Below are positions 31,601-42,300 of a stretch of DNA of 64,000 nt, in pieces. Source of the stretch: Hermatobates lingyangjiaoensis (Eukaryota > Arthropoda > Insecta > Hemiptera > Hermatobatidae). The stretch is taken from contig JAPFBL010000070.1 in assembly GCA_026182355.1 (NCBI GenBank), positions 1,289,501 to 1,353,500 of the forward strand, in the 5' to 3' direction. Both the position numbers and the translations under genes were made by a program. The notes below the pieces were generated by a model that made no database searches, was not told where the DNA came from, and worked only from the letters and a program-made list of their open reading frames with translations. Each line of letters starts with the position of its first letter. Position 1 is the stretch's first letter.

Positions 31601-34070
31601 ATTCGTTTTATGAGGAAATACTGCAGAAGAAGAATACTTCTAGTTTACACCATAATGGATATTTACTGTTATAACAACAATATTATCCATAAAAGTTCAC
31701 TATTTTAGATTCACATCTATCCTCCCACTTTATCATACATAAACATGCAGATATCATCAGAAAAATCGTAAGATTGAACTGATGCATGTAAGAATTAAGA
31801 AATATGGGATTATGTGTAATATAAATTGTCAAATTTTATATATTAAATCAGTTATTACGGGTAAACACGCTTATTTTTTTATTGTAGATGTAATATAATT
31901 AGGACTATCACAGGTTGGACAGATTATACAAAATCAGTGCACTGATAACTCTAGAGAAAGATATCAACAAAAAGTTATAAAGATAAGCCTTATAACTGGA
32001 TTCTATTATCTTTCAATCAAACAGCACAGGCCAGAGATTCTGTTATCTGATAACAAAGCTGTCAATGTGATGAAATTATGATTTGTAGTAGGAAGAACAA
32101 CTGGGTGATGGTATTTTCTAATGAAAAGCCATGTACGATAAAAACTGGGTTTTAGATTTCACATTATCCTTATAAAAAGCTATCTTCGGTACCTTTTTCA
32201 ATAAATAATTATGTATAAATTTACAAATATTTGTATTATATTTGATTAATTATATTCATTCTCTTTATTAATTTATATTTTTTTTTTAATTTGAGAAAGC
32301 TTGTGTGGTGCACTCATTTTTATTATAATTAAAGGTATTATCAATATCCTGGCAAACTAAATTCATTGGTTTATTAATTATAACACTTAGACAGCAAGTG
32401 TTATTTAGACAATTACAATGACAACGTCTGTAACAGATCATGTTTTGACTCTATAAATAATGTCAATAATCATGAGTCTTATACTTTCCCTCATCTACGA
32501 TTGATCGTAGAATTTCAACAAAGTTGAAATATTAGGAGCCTTGCAAATATATAAGTACATGCATTGGATATATATTATACAGTAATATACAGATTAAAGT
32601 TTTGGTCAACCGTTGCATCTCTACCCCAACTAGAATTATTGCACCATCTGCACCCCTAGCTCATCTGATGTTGACATACAACAGTTCATGTTTTATTAAT
32701 GTTTAGTTTCAGTATTTGTTCAGAAGTTAGTTTAGAAAGTAATTAATCATTTCCAGTAATTGCTGATTTCATGTTTTTAGGTTTCAACAATAGAAAATTA
32801 ATTTATTTTGGATATTTTGAGTTATTGTTTGTTTTATAACAAGCATTTCGACATCGAGAGTTCATCTAAAGAAGTCTTGCCATCTACTTTTCTAGTATTC
32901 ATATAAACCCTCGCTAGTATAAATTATTTTTGTAATTTATTTTTACTAAGAAAATGTTTTTAGGAGTTTAAGGGTAAGGTATGATATTGTTATGCGTACA
33001 AAAAAACCTAAAACTTTGAACTCAATAGTTGATGAGAGGTTAGAAAACAAATAATACGAATGTAATAATGTTGAAGGGATATTGTATCGCCCAAAGGCTT
33101 TTAGAAACTTCCAGTTCTGAGCTATTGAAGCGAGGAAATCAGGAAAGGCCAGGTAGAGGAGAAAGTTATGTCAAATTTGATGCAGTAAATATTGAAACAG
33201 TTAGTGACAGTAAACATTGATGACACACTTGTGCGGATTACAACAGGCTACACCTTCAGTGAGTTAAATATAGCCAGGATGATTAACAAACTCCTATGCG
33301 ATCGTAGAGTGATTTAATTTCAAAAAGTCACAACAATGTAAAGGCTATAATTAGTAAAAATGATTACAAACACAACAAAAGTTAAAATGAAGAATATACA
33401 AGAGCAGAAACAATCTAGTGTTATTCTCTATTGTCTATTCTTTTTATTTAAAACAGAAATTTATAAAAACACTATTGAGAAATATAAATGTAAAAACAAT
33501 AGAAATAGTTCACTCTAGGCAAATCATTGGGCTGCGCAAATTTGTAAGTTTATGCAAGAAATGCACTTATATATTAACAGATATAAAATTAATGAAGGCA
33601 GGGAATACATATTAAATTTTAATATATATAGATAAATTTGTCTTATATAATTCATAAAATATTTGAAATATTGTGCTGAGAGTTCTGATCTGGCTGCTGG
33701 CCAAAAGCCGAAAGGGAACACGATATGCTGGGTTAGTGGTCCTCTGTGGTGGTCCACAATAGGACAGTGGTAGAGGTAATGTTTGCCAGGTCTCTGATGT
33801 GGTATTGTACCAGATTCTGAATCTTCTGGAATAAGTTGTATGGATGGGTCTTATAGATTTATATGAGTTTGCTTTTTCCATCAGTTATTGAAGATGCTAT
33901 AGACCAAAACACTTGATAGTTTATATAAATCATTGTCTTAGAATGGGAAAGGTAAATGATTGCACTTCATTACAAAACTTATCCTATTTAACGTATGAAT
34001 TTATATCAATTATGTTTTATATCAACTATAATTATATGTTTATCAACAATTTCTATTTTAATATAACATA
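28621..34070. other. AT-rich DNA without recognisable genes
   Basis: Several frames of 60-90 codons occur (for example 30764-31009 and 33612-33881) but show no domain, signal or repeat. Bases 33670-33850 are less AT-rich and may be an old transposon fragment. No tRNA, PLE end or tandem repeat supported. Confidence 0.5.
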
Positions 34071-34076
34071 TATCAA

Positions 34077-34166
34077 TGATCAAACCACAATAAGAAAATG
34101 GGAAAGCAAGACTTATTGTGGTTTGATCATTGATTGTTATTTCACGTGTTTTTGTGAAATCTTTTT
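34077..34166. repeat. PLE-end family A, centre-deleted; gypsy insertion target
   Basis: Both arms are reduced to the outer 40 bp, with the hammerheads gone. The right end keeps the terminal hairpin and a TA-rich tail, into which the LTR retrotransposon at 34177 is inserted. Confidence 0.75.
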
Positions 34167-34172
34167 ATAACG

Positions 34173-34176
34173 TATA
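34173..34176. repeat. Target-site duplication TATA, left
   Basis: TATA directly before the 5' LTR; the same four bases follow the 3' LTR at 39317-39320. A 4-bp duplication in TA-rich DNA is typical of several gypsy-group elements. Confidence 0.7.
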
Positions 34177-34367
34177 AGTAATGCCGGCCCGCGAGAGACG
34201 CCGGCCCGCGAGAGACTAGAGGGTTGAAGTCCGTATCAACATTGCCTCTCCTATAAACAGAAGGAGCTGACTAATAAAACTCGATTCTTGTCTTCAATCA
34301 CGTGCGAGCTAGTTTATTTAAATTCCTTTTTTTTAAAAACCTATTCATTACCCGGACACGCGTAACT
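34177..34367 (+). repeat. 5' LTR (191 bp)
   Basis: Starts AGTAATGC and ends GCGTAACT, a short imperfect terminal inverted repeat of the AGT...ACT type rather than TG...CA. It contains a GC-rich 17-bp tandem duplication (34183-34199 and 34200-34216), a TATA-like box (34252-34257) and AATAAA (34273-34278). I see no difference from the 3' LTR. Confidence 0.93.
34252..34257 (+). promoter_or_regulatory. Probable LTR TATA box
   Basis: TATAAA in an otherwise mixed-composition LTR, 16 bp before an AATAAA polyadenylation signal (34273-34278). The close spacing implies a short R region or use of the signal only in the 3' LTR. Confidence 0.5.
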
Positions 34368-34384
34368 GGTGCCGAAACCCGGGA
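34367..34384 (+). promoter_or_regulatory. Primer binding site, tRNA-Phe
   Basis: TGGTGCCGAAACCCGGGA is exactly complementary to the 3' end of animal tRNA-Phe, whose acceptor stem is GCCGAAA/TTTCGGC, plus CCA. Its first T overlaps the last base of the LTR if the LTR is drawn as AGT...ACT. Confidence 0.8.
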
Positions 34385-34436
34385 TCATTCGCCAACTGTT
34401 TAATAGTGTAGCGTTGTGTCCAGTGTAGAAACCAAC

Positions 34437-35630
34437 ATGACGAGTAAACAGACAACAGGAGCCGATGTTAGGCTCGCAGTGAAAATAGAACAAGCGAGAG
34501 TAGCAAAAGCAGGGTACCTGATGAACCTATTAGATTCGATAAAGAGGTTCGAGGGTGATGCTCGAGAGTTGGACTTGTTCATAGAGAGAATGGACTGCAT
34601 CAACGAGCAGTTAGTCACAACTCAACTAGACCCAGCTACAGACAAGAACATCAAGACCTACTTCCTCGCCAGGGTCAGCCTTACGGTGATGCTGGAGTTA
34701 GGACTTACGTTTTGTGCGGAGTGGAGTGCGGTGCGAGCAGCCCTTAAGGACAGATATGCTGGAGCCGCAAAGCCTGTAGCTAGAAGTGCGCTAAAAATTT
34801 TTGAAATGCGGAAGGAGAATGGTGAGACCTGCGCTGAGTTCGGGCGCAGATTGGGGGATGCGACAAGGAAATTAACTATGAAGATAAATGAAAAGTGCAC
34901 GGACAGTCAAGAAGCGAAATGGAGAACGACGATATATGAAGAGATAGCCAGTGAAATTCTCCTCAAGGCAGCTCCAGAACGAGTGAGAATGGCCCTCCGT
35001 ATCATGAAGCCCACTAGTCTCGAGGAGACAATTAATGCCATCCGGGAGGAAGAAATGGACCGAGAAGATAACGGTGTTATATACAGAGGGAAGTCAGAAG
35101 GAGGATGGGCAGTTGTGACCAGGAGGAGAGTACCTCAGGATAGGCAATTCAGAGCAAGAGCCTATGAGGATCGAGGACAAGGGAGGTATTCACAGGAGAG
35201 GAAGCCACGGGGACGTTTTGAAGAGAGAAGATCTCAAGCCAGGAGGAACAGCTATGAGGCAGTGGGAGGCTACACGCGAAGAGAGAAGCCAGTAAGAAGA
35301 GGATGTTGGGAGTGTGGTGAACTCGGTCACTTCGCGCGAGAGTGTCCGTATTTATATCGCAAGGAGAGACCACGAACGAAACAGTATAGACCAACACCAA
35401 GAGATGAGCCCATGGAAGTTAACACAACCCGGCGGGAGAAGATGTGGGGCAGGAGAAGACAAAAAGGGGAAGGCTCTTCAGAGGACGGGAGCTCATCAGA
35501 GTCAACAGGGTCGGAGCAAGAGACATCGATAGAACGACACGAGCGCTGGTACGAGCGAGGGAAGTGGCCTTCACTGGAAGAGACTCGTGGTGGGAGGATC
35601 GCTATTCGAGAGAAGAGGAAGAAGGATTGA
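34437..35630 (+). CDS. gag: Gag polyprotein (capsid and nucleocapsid)
   Basis: Structural protein of the retrotransposon; assembles the intracellular particle and binds the RNA. The first ATG (34437) gives 397 residues; the frame is open a little further upstream but without an ATG. Residues 1-220 are a helical gypsy-type capsid, with a segment SIKRFEGDARELDLFIERMD near the start. Residues about 225-285 are Arg/Gly-rich and basic. At 290-303 is one zinc knuckle CWECGELGHFAREC (C-x2-C-x4-H-x4-C). The tail is rich in Arg, Glu and Ser. It ends at a UGA (35628-35630), and the pol frame continues in the same frame without another stop. Pol could thus be made by read-through, or the UGA could be a nonsense mutation. 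Notably G+C-richer than the surrounding DNA. Confidence 0.9.
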   Translation: MTSKQTTGADVRLAVKIEQARVAKAGYLMNLLDSIKRFEGDARELDLFIERMDCINEQLVTTQLDPATDKNIKTYFLARVSLTVMLELGLTFCAEWSAVRAALKDRYAGAAKPVARSALKIFEMRKENGETCAEFGRRLGDATRKLTMKINEKCTDSQEAKWRTTIYEEIASEILLKAAPERVRMALRIMKPTSLEETINAIREEEMDREDNGVIYRGKSEGGWAVVTRRRVPQDRQFRARAYEDRGQGRYSQERKPRGRFEERRSQARRNSYEAVGGYTRREKPVRRGCWECGELGHFARECPYLYRKERPRTKQYRPTPRDEPMEVNTTRREKMWGRRRQKGEGSSEDGSSSESTGSEQETSIERHERWYERGKWPSLEETRGGRIAIREKRKKD

Positions 35631-37334
35631 AGGTTAGGCGAGAGGTATATAGGCGAGCAACAGAGGAATAGCATTAGAGGTAAGCTCCCTATATTTTTTT
35701 TTCCCAAATGGAAGACTAAGTGTTTGGTAGATACAGGGTCAGATAGCACAATTATGGACAATGAAGTGGCAAAAAGGATGGACAATTATTCAGGGCTGAC
35801 ACCGTGCAACTGCACCTTGGTCACCATGGCAGGAAGGAAGAGCCTGGTAGGCGAATTACAGGTAGAGATGGGAGAATTAATAGGAGAGACCTTGGAGATG
35901 AAAGTGCATGTGACCCACTTAGAGACCCAGAAATATGGAGTTATTCTAGGGTGCGACTTTTTGGAGAGAATCAATGCAAAACCTGAGTGTAAAAGAGGGA
36001 AGTGGGATATTAAACTAGGAAAAAGGAAATACTTCGTGGAAGGGAGAGTTAAACCAGGGAAGAGAATAACGGTAAACTGTGGAAAAGTGATACCAGGAGA
36101 ACATCAGGTTAGTGAATTAATGAAAGAATTTGAAAAAGTATTCTATAGTGAAGGACAGAGGTTATCAGCTACAGGTAGGGTCAAACACCAAATAGAACTC
36201 CCTGAAGGTACAGTTGTTTACGTGAAACCTAGAAGGTACCCACACCAATTGAAAAAGATAATGCAGGAGCAAATAAAGGAAATGCTGGACCAGGGCATAA
36301 TACAGAGGTCTAAGTCGCAATTTTCGAGCCCTATTTGGCTGGTCCCAAAAAAGGTCGAGGAGGGTAAACCCCCTAAATACCGGTTGGTAGTAGATTTTAG
36401 AGAGTTAAATAAGTACACTAAGCTTGAAAGATACCCTCTGCCAAGGATAGAAGACATACTCGACCATATGGCAGGAGCAACTGTATTCAGTACCTTCGAC
36501 CTCAAGGCCGGGTATCACCAGATTAGGATGCACCCGAGAGATGTCGAGAAGACGGCCTTTACGTTCGATAGAGGCCACTTCGAATTTTTGAGGATGCCCT
36601 TTGGCCTAAAGAATGCGCCTTCCACGTTCCAACGCCTCATGGATGAACTGCTTGAAGGACTGGGAGAAGACTTTACGCAAATCTACATGGATGACATCAT
36701 AGTGTTCAGTAAGTCAATAGAAGAGCATAAGGAACATGTTACAAGGGTGCTGAAAAGAATAAGGGACTTTGGCTTAAAGGTAGCGATGGATAAAACCCGC
36801 TTATATCAAAAAGAGGTTAGATTTATGGGGCACCTTATCTCAGGTGAAGGAGTAAGACCCGACCCTAAGAAGGTTGAAGCAATAGATCGATTACCCTATC
36901 CAAAGGGACCCAAAGACATCAGGGCTTTTCTAGGTATGATAGGTTTCTATAGAAGGTACGTAAAGGACTTTGCAGCAATCACGAACCCCTTGACGGACAG
37001 TTTAAAGAAAGGAAAGAAGTTTATACAAACAGAAGATCTAAGAGAAGCAGTGGAGCAGTGTAAGAAGGCGTTGCGGGGCCCGCTGTTGCTCCAATTTCCT
37101 GACCTAAACAAACCATTCATTGTAATGACAGATGCCAGTCAAGAAGCTATCGGGGGAGTCTTGATGCAGGAAACTATCCAGGGAGAGCGACCAATAGCCT
37201 ACGCCAGCAGAAAATTATCACCAGCAGAAAAAAGGTATAGCACAATAGAAAGGGAAATGTTAGGCATAGTGTGGACTGTAGACCCTACCTTTTTGCGGCT
37301 GAGTTCACTATTAGAACAGATCATAGGCCCCTAA
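35631..37334 (+). CDS. pol: Pol, first part: protease, reverse transcriptase, RNase H N-terminal half
   Basis: In the same frame as gag, directly after its UGA; there is no ATG near the start. An aspartic protease begins with LVDTGSDSTIM (35721 on) and has ILGCDFL as the flap-distal hydrophobic-Gly motif. RT follows: KYRLVVDFRELN, STFDLKAGYHQI, FLRMPFGLKNAPSTFQ, the catalytic YMDD (about 36685-36699) and FLGMIGFYRRYV. RNase H starts with VMTDASQEAIGGVL (catalytic Asp in TDAS) and IEREMLGIVW. Shortly after that Trp the frame leaves the expected RNase H sequence and stops at 37334; the continuation is in the frame beginning at about 37271. The shift equals a net loss of one base (mod 3) near 37270-37285. 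A T9 run at 35690-35698 precedes the protease. Confidence 0.9.
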   Translation, partial: RLGERYIGEQQRNSIRGKLPIFFFPKWKTKCLVDTGSDSTIMDNEVAKRMDNYSGLTPCNCTLVTMAGRKSLVGELQVEMGELIGETLEMKVHVTHLETQKYGVILGCDFLERINAKPECKRGKWDIKLGKRKYFVEGRVKPGKRITVNCGKVIPGEHQVSELMKEFEKVFYSEGQRLSATGRVKHQIELPEGTVVYVKPRRYPHQLKKIMQEQIKEMLDQGIIQRSKSQFSSPIWLVPKKVEEGKPPKYRLVVDFRELNKYTKLERYPLPRIEDILDHMAGATVFSTFDLKAGYHQIRMHPRDVEKTAFTFDRGHFEFLRMPFGLKNAPSTFQRLMDELLEGLGEDFTQIYMDDIIVFSKSIEEHKEHVTRVLKRIRDFGLKVAMDKTRLYQKEVRFMGHLISGEGVRPDPKKVEAIDRLPYPKGPKDIRAFLGMIGFYRRYVKDFAAITNPLTDSLKKGKKFIQTEDLREAVEQCKKALRGPLLLQFPDLNKPFIVMTDASQEAIGGVLMQETIQGERPIAYASRKLSPAEKRYSTIEREMLGIVWTVDPTFLRLSSLLEQIIGP

Positions 37335-38779
37335 TGTGGATCGGGAATTTAAAGGAGACGTCAGCCCGGATAGCAAAGTGGAAAGAAAGGATAGCTGCAT
37401 ACAACTTCAGGGTCCAGCACGTAAAGGGCGTTGATAATCAAGTAGCCGACTGTTTGTCCAGAAACGTCAACGTCATTACGAGAAGTAGTACGAGAGAGCC
37501 AAGTACCTCCAGGGACGTGCGAGAGTTCTTCGCCAACTGGACACCAGACGCAGATGAAGACCAAGAACAACGAAATGGACCGGAAGCTGAGATTAGTCAG
37601 GATATAATAAACAACAAGAGAAATCAAATAATTATAAAAGACGACACAGAAGAAATAATAAACACCCAATTGCACAAATATGGCCACTTAAAAATAAATA
37701 TTATTACAGGAGGAACGAAAGCGAACAACGAACAATTAAGTACAGTCATAAACCAACTAACAGTGCCAGGAAAGGTATACCATTTCTTTATAGAATCACA
37801 AGAACTTGAAAATAGACTACTCCGACTAATTCAGGAAAGAGAGCTGAGACAAGGAGCTCATTTCATAATCTGTAAGAACCAGGTAGAAACGGTAGAAGAC
37901 GAAGAGCAGCAGAAAGAGGTCATCCTAAATTATCACAGGGGAAAAACCAACCATCGTGGTGTCACAGAGACCCTTAAACATCTACAGAGGTTGCATTACT
38001 GGCTCCAAATGGGCAAGAGGATAGCCCAAGTGATAAAGGACTGTGAAATATGCAAAAGGAGGAAGTATGAAAGAGTACCACTTGTACCTCCATTATTACA
38101 AAGTCAGACGCCCGAGGGACCCTTTGAGGAGCTAGAAATTGATATATTTACATACGACGGAAACAAATATTTAACAACAATAGATAGACTAACGAAGTTA
38201 GCCTCAGCATGGCCACTAACAAGTAAATCAAGTGAAAGTACAGAAGAGGCATTGCTGTCGTATTTGGCCACGTTTGACTGCCCGAGAACGATCTATATGG
38301 ACAGAGGGCGAGAGTTCAACAACGTTAAAATAAAAACCCTGTTAAAAGAATTCAATATAAACCCCCATTGGTGTACACCGGGTCATCCAAGGTCCCACGG
38401 AGCAATAGAGAGACTACATAACACTCTAACGGAACACTTGCAGTTATTGGCTGATGCAAAAAACATAAAGGGTCATGTGGCAATGGCCAGAGCGGTCCTA
38501 GCATACAACAGTAGTATTCACTCGACCACAGAGGCAACACCATTTGAATTGCGGAAAAAGGAAGCGGATCCACAAAGGTTACATAATAGAGTCAAAGCAG
38601 CAAAAGAAAGATGGACCAAGCAATATAATCAAAGGAAAGCAGAAGAAACAGTAGGGTTGATACAAGAAGGGGACTTCGTATATAAACTGAATAGGCAGAA
38701 GCGAAGGAAATCGGACCCGAGATACGTAGGGCCATACAAAGTACTTGGCCACGGTACAGAGCACAGATATGGAGGATAG
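37271..38779 (+). CDS. pol: Pol, second part: RNase H C-terminus and integrase
   Basis: Continues pol in the -1 frame. It opens with the RNase H end (FTIRTDHRPLMWI, then VKGVDNQVADCLSRN). After a linker come the integrase zinc domain (NYHRGKTNHRG and CEICKRR, HHCC type) and the catalytic core with Asp in EIDIF, Asp in YMDRGREF and Glu in GAIERLH. The D-x35-E spacing is exactly canonical. A basic segment (KLNRQKRRK) and the DPRYVGPYKV motif of the integrase C-terminal SH3-like domain follow. The frame stops at 38777-38779, before the usual end; the last part continues in a third frame to 38868. It has no start codon of its own that I trust. Confidence 0.88.
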   Translation: MDCRPYLFAAEFTIRTDHRPLMWIGNLKETSARIAKWKERIAAYNFRVQHVKGVDNQVADCLSRNVNVITRSSTREPSTSRDVREFFANWTPDADEDQEQRNGPEAEISQDIINNKRNQIIIKDDTEEIINTQLHKYGHLKINIITGGTKANNEQLSTVINQLTVPGKVYHFFIESQELENRLLRLIQERELRQGAHFIICKNQVETVEDEEQQKEVILNYHRGKTNHRGVTETLKHLQRLHYWLQMGKRIAQVIKDCEICKRRKYERVPLVPPLLQSQTPEGPFEELEIDIFTYDGNKYLTTIDRLTKLASAWPLTSKSSESTEEALLSYLATFDCPRTIYMDRGREFNNVKIKTLLKEFNINPHWCTPGHPRSHGAIERLHNTLTEHLQLLADAKNIKGHVAMARAVLAYNSSIHSTTEATPFELRKKEADPQRLHNRVKAAKERWTKQYNQRKAEETVGLIQEGDFVYKLNRQKRRKSDPRYVGPYKVLGHGTEHRYGG

Positions 38780-38868
38780 GAACGGACACCCTGAAACAAG
38801 AAATAGTTCATTTTCAGGAACTGCGACGGGTGAGAAGGAAAATCCCACCAATGGTGCGAACGATATAG
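38770..38868 (+). pseudogene. pol: Pol C-terminal tail in a shifted frame
   Basis: About 30 residues (IGTDTLKQEIVHFQELRRVR and a short basic end, stop at 38866-38868). The pattern of hydrophobics followed by VHFQELRR resembles the integrase tail (VH-x-x-x-LK) of gypsy elements. It is one further -1 step from the integrase frame, so a second net one-base loss is implied near 38745-38775. Confidence 0.65.
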
Positions 38869-39115
38869 TGTAGTTATGTGTGTTTACCTTTGTTAATTTT
38901 GTTATTTTTGTTTTGTACAAATAATCATAGAAGTTCATCTTTTGTTATTTCTGTAATTTCTATAAACAATGTTAATTCAGTTACTTGTGTGGACGTCATT
39001 TTATTTTTGAATGTTAAAACATTATATTCATTTCTTATGTTTAGAGTCAAGTTTTGTTTTGTTATTTTATGATATAACTCAGACACTTGTACGGAGAGCA
39101 TTGTTGATAAGGACT
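38869..39115 (+). other. 3' untranslated region, no env
   Basis: T-rich, with only short frames. The 64-codon frame at 38878-39072 lacks any envelope feature and overlaps ordinary low-complexity sequence. Confidence 0.6.
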
Positions 39116-39125
39116 GGGAGGGGGC
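39116..39125 (+). promoter_or_regulatory. Polypurine tract
   Basis: GGGAGGGGGC immediately before the 3' LTR, the usual plus-strand primer site. Confidence 0.75.
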
Positions 39126-39316
39126 AGTAATGCCGGCCCGCGAGAGACGCCGGCCCGCGAGAGACTAGAGGGTTGAAGTCCGTATCAACATTGCCTCTCC
39201 TATAAACAGAAGGAGCTGACTAATAAAACTCGATTCTTGTCTTCAATCACGTGCGAGCTAGTTTATTTAAATTCCTTTTTTTTAAAAACCTATTCATTAC
39301 CCGGACACGCGTAACT
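39126..39316 (+). repeat. 3' LTR (191 bp)
   Basis: Same length and, by reading, same sequence as 34177-34367, including the 17-bp duplication. Followed by TATA (39317-39320). Confidence 0.93.
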
Positions 39317-39320
39317 TATA

Positions 39321-42300
39321 TATAAAGAAAAATTACATATTCAGCAGAAAAATGATGCAGGTTCTCATATATGTGGTATTTTAATATTTAGCGATACCAT
39401 AGAGGAATAACAACCATTCATAGATAAACAATTATACTCGTAGAATTATACATAAATAGTAATCAGTTTTATATGCATATACTCGTAGTCTGTAATCTAC
39501 CAAACGCACCCACAAGGAAGTCAGGCGCAAAGGTGATTGGTGAGTGCGTTTGTGTGCTCTAGCTTCTATCCTGATGATAGAGAAACCAAATATTACAGAT
39601 TCTATATGCCTACATTTGATTCTTAATTGCCTACTTATTGATTTGATTCTTATTGATTGTCAACAATGGTTATCAGCATGTTGGCACTATATTTATTTAT
39701 AATAAAGTTAGGTTTATACTACTTCAGATTTTTTTTTAATGTGCTATGTGATGAATTATTTTTAAAGAAGAGTATATTAAAACTTTTTTTAATTAATATG
39801 AGTTAAACTTAATTCTAAATTTATAAAAGAGAAAAAAAAACTTTAATAAAAAGAATTTAGCATTCATCCCCTACAGAAGTCAATTGCTTTATTAGAGTTC
39901 TTTCATAAAAATATAACTTCTTCATATTTCTGGGGAAGTAAATTGTGTTCATCAAGCGGGAACTTTGGAAGTAGGAAAGGTAATCTAATTCCCAAAGGCA
40001 TTTGACAAAAAGCCGCTTCACTAAACTGATTTGCCTGTCCCTCATGGACTTTCATCAACTCTTAGGTAAAGACAGTAATTGATACCGTAGTACTTGTACT
40101 AGCAGGATCTACAAGTATTGAAAATAATTGTTATTTAAAAAAAAAAATCAATTTTTGAAATTTATTTGAATTTAATGTGAAATAAAAATAATAATAATAA
40201 AATGGCTAGAGGTACTTGCTTGATTTGATCCGTAGGTTAATCTTTGAACTAATAAGTTGTAGTTTTTTTTTGTATTTTCAAAATTTGGTACTATTAACTT
40301 GATATGCTGTTTATGACTGTATATGTTATTTTATGATATTAATTAAATTATTTAAAAATATTGAGGTGATTATTAATTCATTTAAAATAAAGAGAAGACA
40401 AATATGTTTTATACTTTCGTGACATCTGTACAGGCTTAGATCATTTAGCAAAGGTACTCAAGATAAACATTTATTCCGAAAAAAAATTGTTCATTAAAAA
40501 AATTACAAATTTGTAAAGAATATATATTCTTCGTCATACTTAACTCCTATGCTAAGAAAAACTCAGCGGTAGGTATTCATTTTAATGATGTACTAATTAA
40601 GAGATTTATTAATAATCATGATACCTGAATTTGTAATAATTTGCCAGGTAGACTTTCATCTTTTATTACAATGGAGATTAATGAGGTTAATCAAAGAGGT
40701 AATCAAGTATGAGGTGATATTTTCAAGTTTTCTGTAACGTTTTGATAAATTGAAGTATGTTTTGGTGATAAGAAGAAAATAGATTCTTTTGATATAAGAT
40801 ACATGAAACTAATAGTACAAGTTCAATTTAATTCCTTATTATTTGAATATAATTCCTTATATTCAAAATATAAGGAAGGGATATTAGATAGGTCTAACGT
40901 TATATACTCCACTTTTAGTCAGGTTGATGGAAGGGTAAACAGATGATGTGGGCAAATTAGGAGAATCATTAATCCTGTAGGACAAATACAAGCTGAGCAA
41001 TAAAATGCTTGTAAAATGTCATGTCGTGGATTTAGTTTGTGTTGTGGATTGAAGAAAATTGGTTTGTAAATTAGAATTTTCTTTTTTTCCTTCTTGACTC
41101 AACATCCTGTTTTCATCCTGTTCAGCCCTAACCTGAAGCATATGTCCTGGTTATTAGTCAGTTTAATCATAATGTTCCCATTAAATAGCTCTTCTAAACC
41201 TCAGATAACAATTGTCTCAGTGAATTCGTATTTATAAGACCAGATAGTTTTAAAAACTAAATGCTTGAACGAATTTGGCTGCTTGAGTCCACGAAGAAGA
41301 TGGTGGGTTTTCTAAATTGGATTATACCTTTTGGCTGTTTCTATAATGAAATTTCATGAAGTTTCTTTCTACTGCCGCGCTACTCTCAAACAACAAAGTG
41401 AAATTGAAGCCAACTCTTGTTGCTGAGTTAAGAGTGTCAGCAGAGCTATCAATGTAGAAAAGCAGGCATTCACTCAGAGGATACATTCCATCCTGCTCTT
41501 TCAAGTCATATTATATGTAATTCTTATAATTATTGCAATATCATTTACAATACCAAATCATAAGATTTAAATGAAAGCAAATGCTATCCTTTTCGTTATT
41601 TACTCACGTTCATATGTGTGATGCTTTCAAGAATTCACTATTTTCATCATGATTGGTGTAATGTAGCAGCCAAACTTTAATGTTGCATGCAAATTAAACT
41701 TACTCACTTAATCAGTGAAGTAAAAAAAACGCAGTTTATAATTACATGACTCATTATTTATGATCATGGGTTTACTTAATGTTATACAACTGCAGGCTTT
41801 CATATTTTATATATTCATTACAATACATTTTATTATTGCACTTAATATTTTGTTTCAATTTGATTTTATGTATTATATATTTCATTTTTCATATTGTTTT
41901 AATGGTAATACCATGAGTCTCTTTCTCATTCAAGACTGTAATAACATGTTTCTCTCATGCATTCTTAAATATTTAGCATTGCATTCTAAATGTGTGTACT
42001 AAATGTATATTTTAAATTGCTTTGAATTTCGAATGCTAAAACAGAGACTAAAATTAACAGTAAAAGACAGTTATTTGATTCCATCTTTAATTCAGTAAAA
42101 CATTTCTTTTATTTAAGCTTATAAAAGGTTGACTTGAGCAAGTCAACCTATTTCTGACAATAAAACTTAATAACAGCTGTGAAGCTTATTAAATACGTGT
42201 TATTGAGTAAAATGTTAATTCATACCTAGTTTATGAATTTATCAAACAGTGGTTATAATAAACGTATGTCATTAATTCAATGATAATTTCATTTTAATTT

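Larger units (their letters stand above)
34177..39316 (+). mobile_element. Ty3/gypsy LTR retrotransposon, 5,140 bp
   Basis: Complete in structure: 5' LTR, tRNA-Phe primer binding site, gag with a CCHC knuckle, pol in the order protease-RT-RNase H-integrase (the Ty3/gypsy order), polypurine tract and 3' LTR. There is no env-like frame between the end of pol (38868) and the 3' LTR. The LTRs look identical over 191 bp, so the insertion is recent. Even so, pol is interrupted by a UGA and two frame changes, which means either a copy disabled at insertion or base errors in the sequence. Confidence 0.93.

Noticed and set aside
35149..35785. Several antisense and alternative-frame ORFs over gag and pol, up to 152 codons
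   Set aside because: Shadows of the G+C-richer gag-pol frames; no motif, and opposite to the element's transcription.
38878..39072. Possible env gene downstream of pol
   Set aside because: Only 64 codons of low-complexity hydrophobic residues, with no signal peptide, cleavage site or fusion-peptide pattern; the space before the 3' LTR is too small.
39570..39590. CTGATGATAGAGAAACC as another hammerhead
   Set aside because: It has CUGAUGA and GAAA, but the four bases between cannot form stem II and no stem I pairing is visible.
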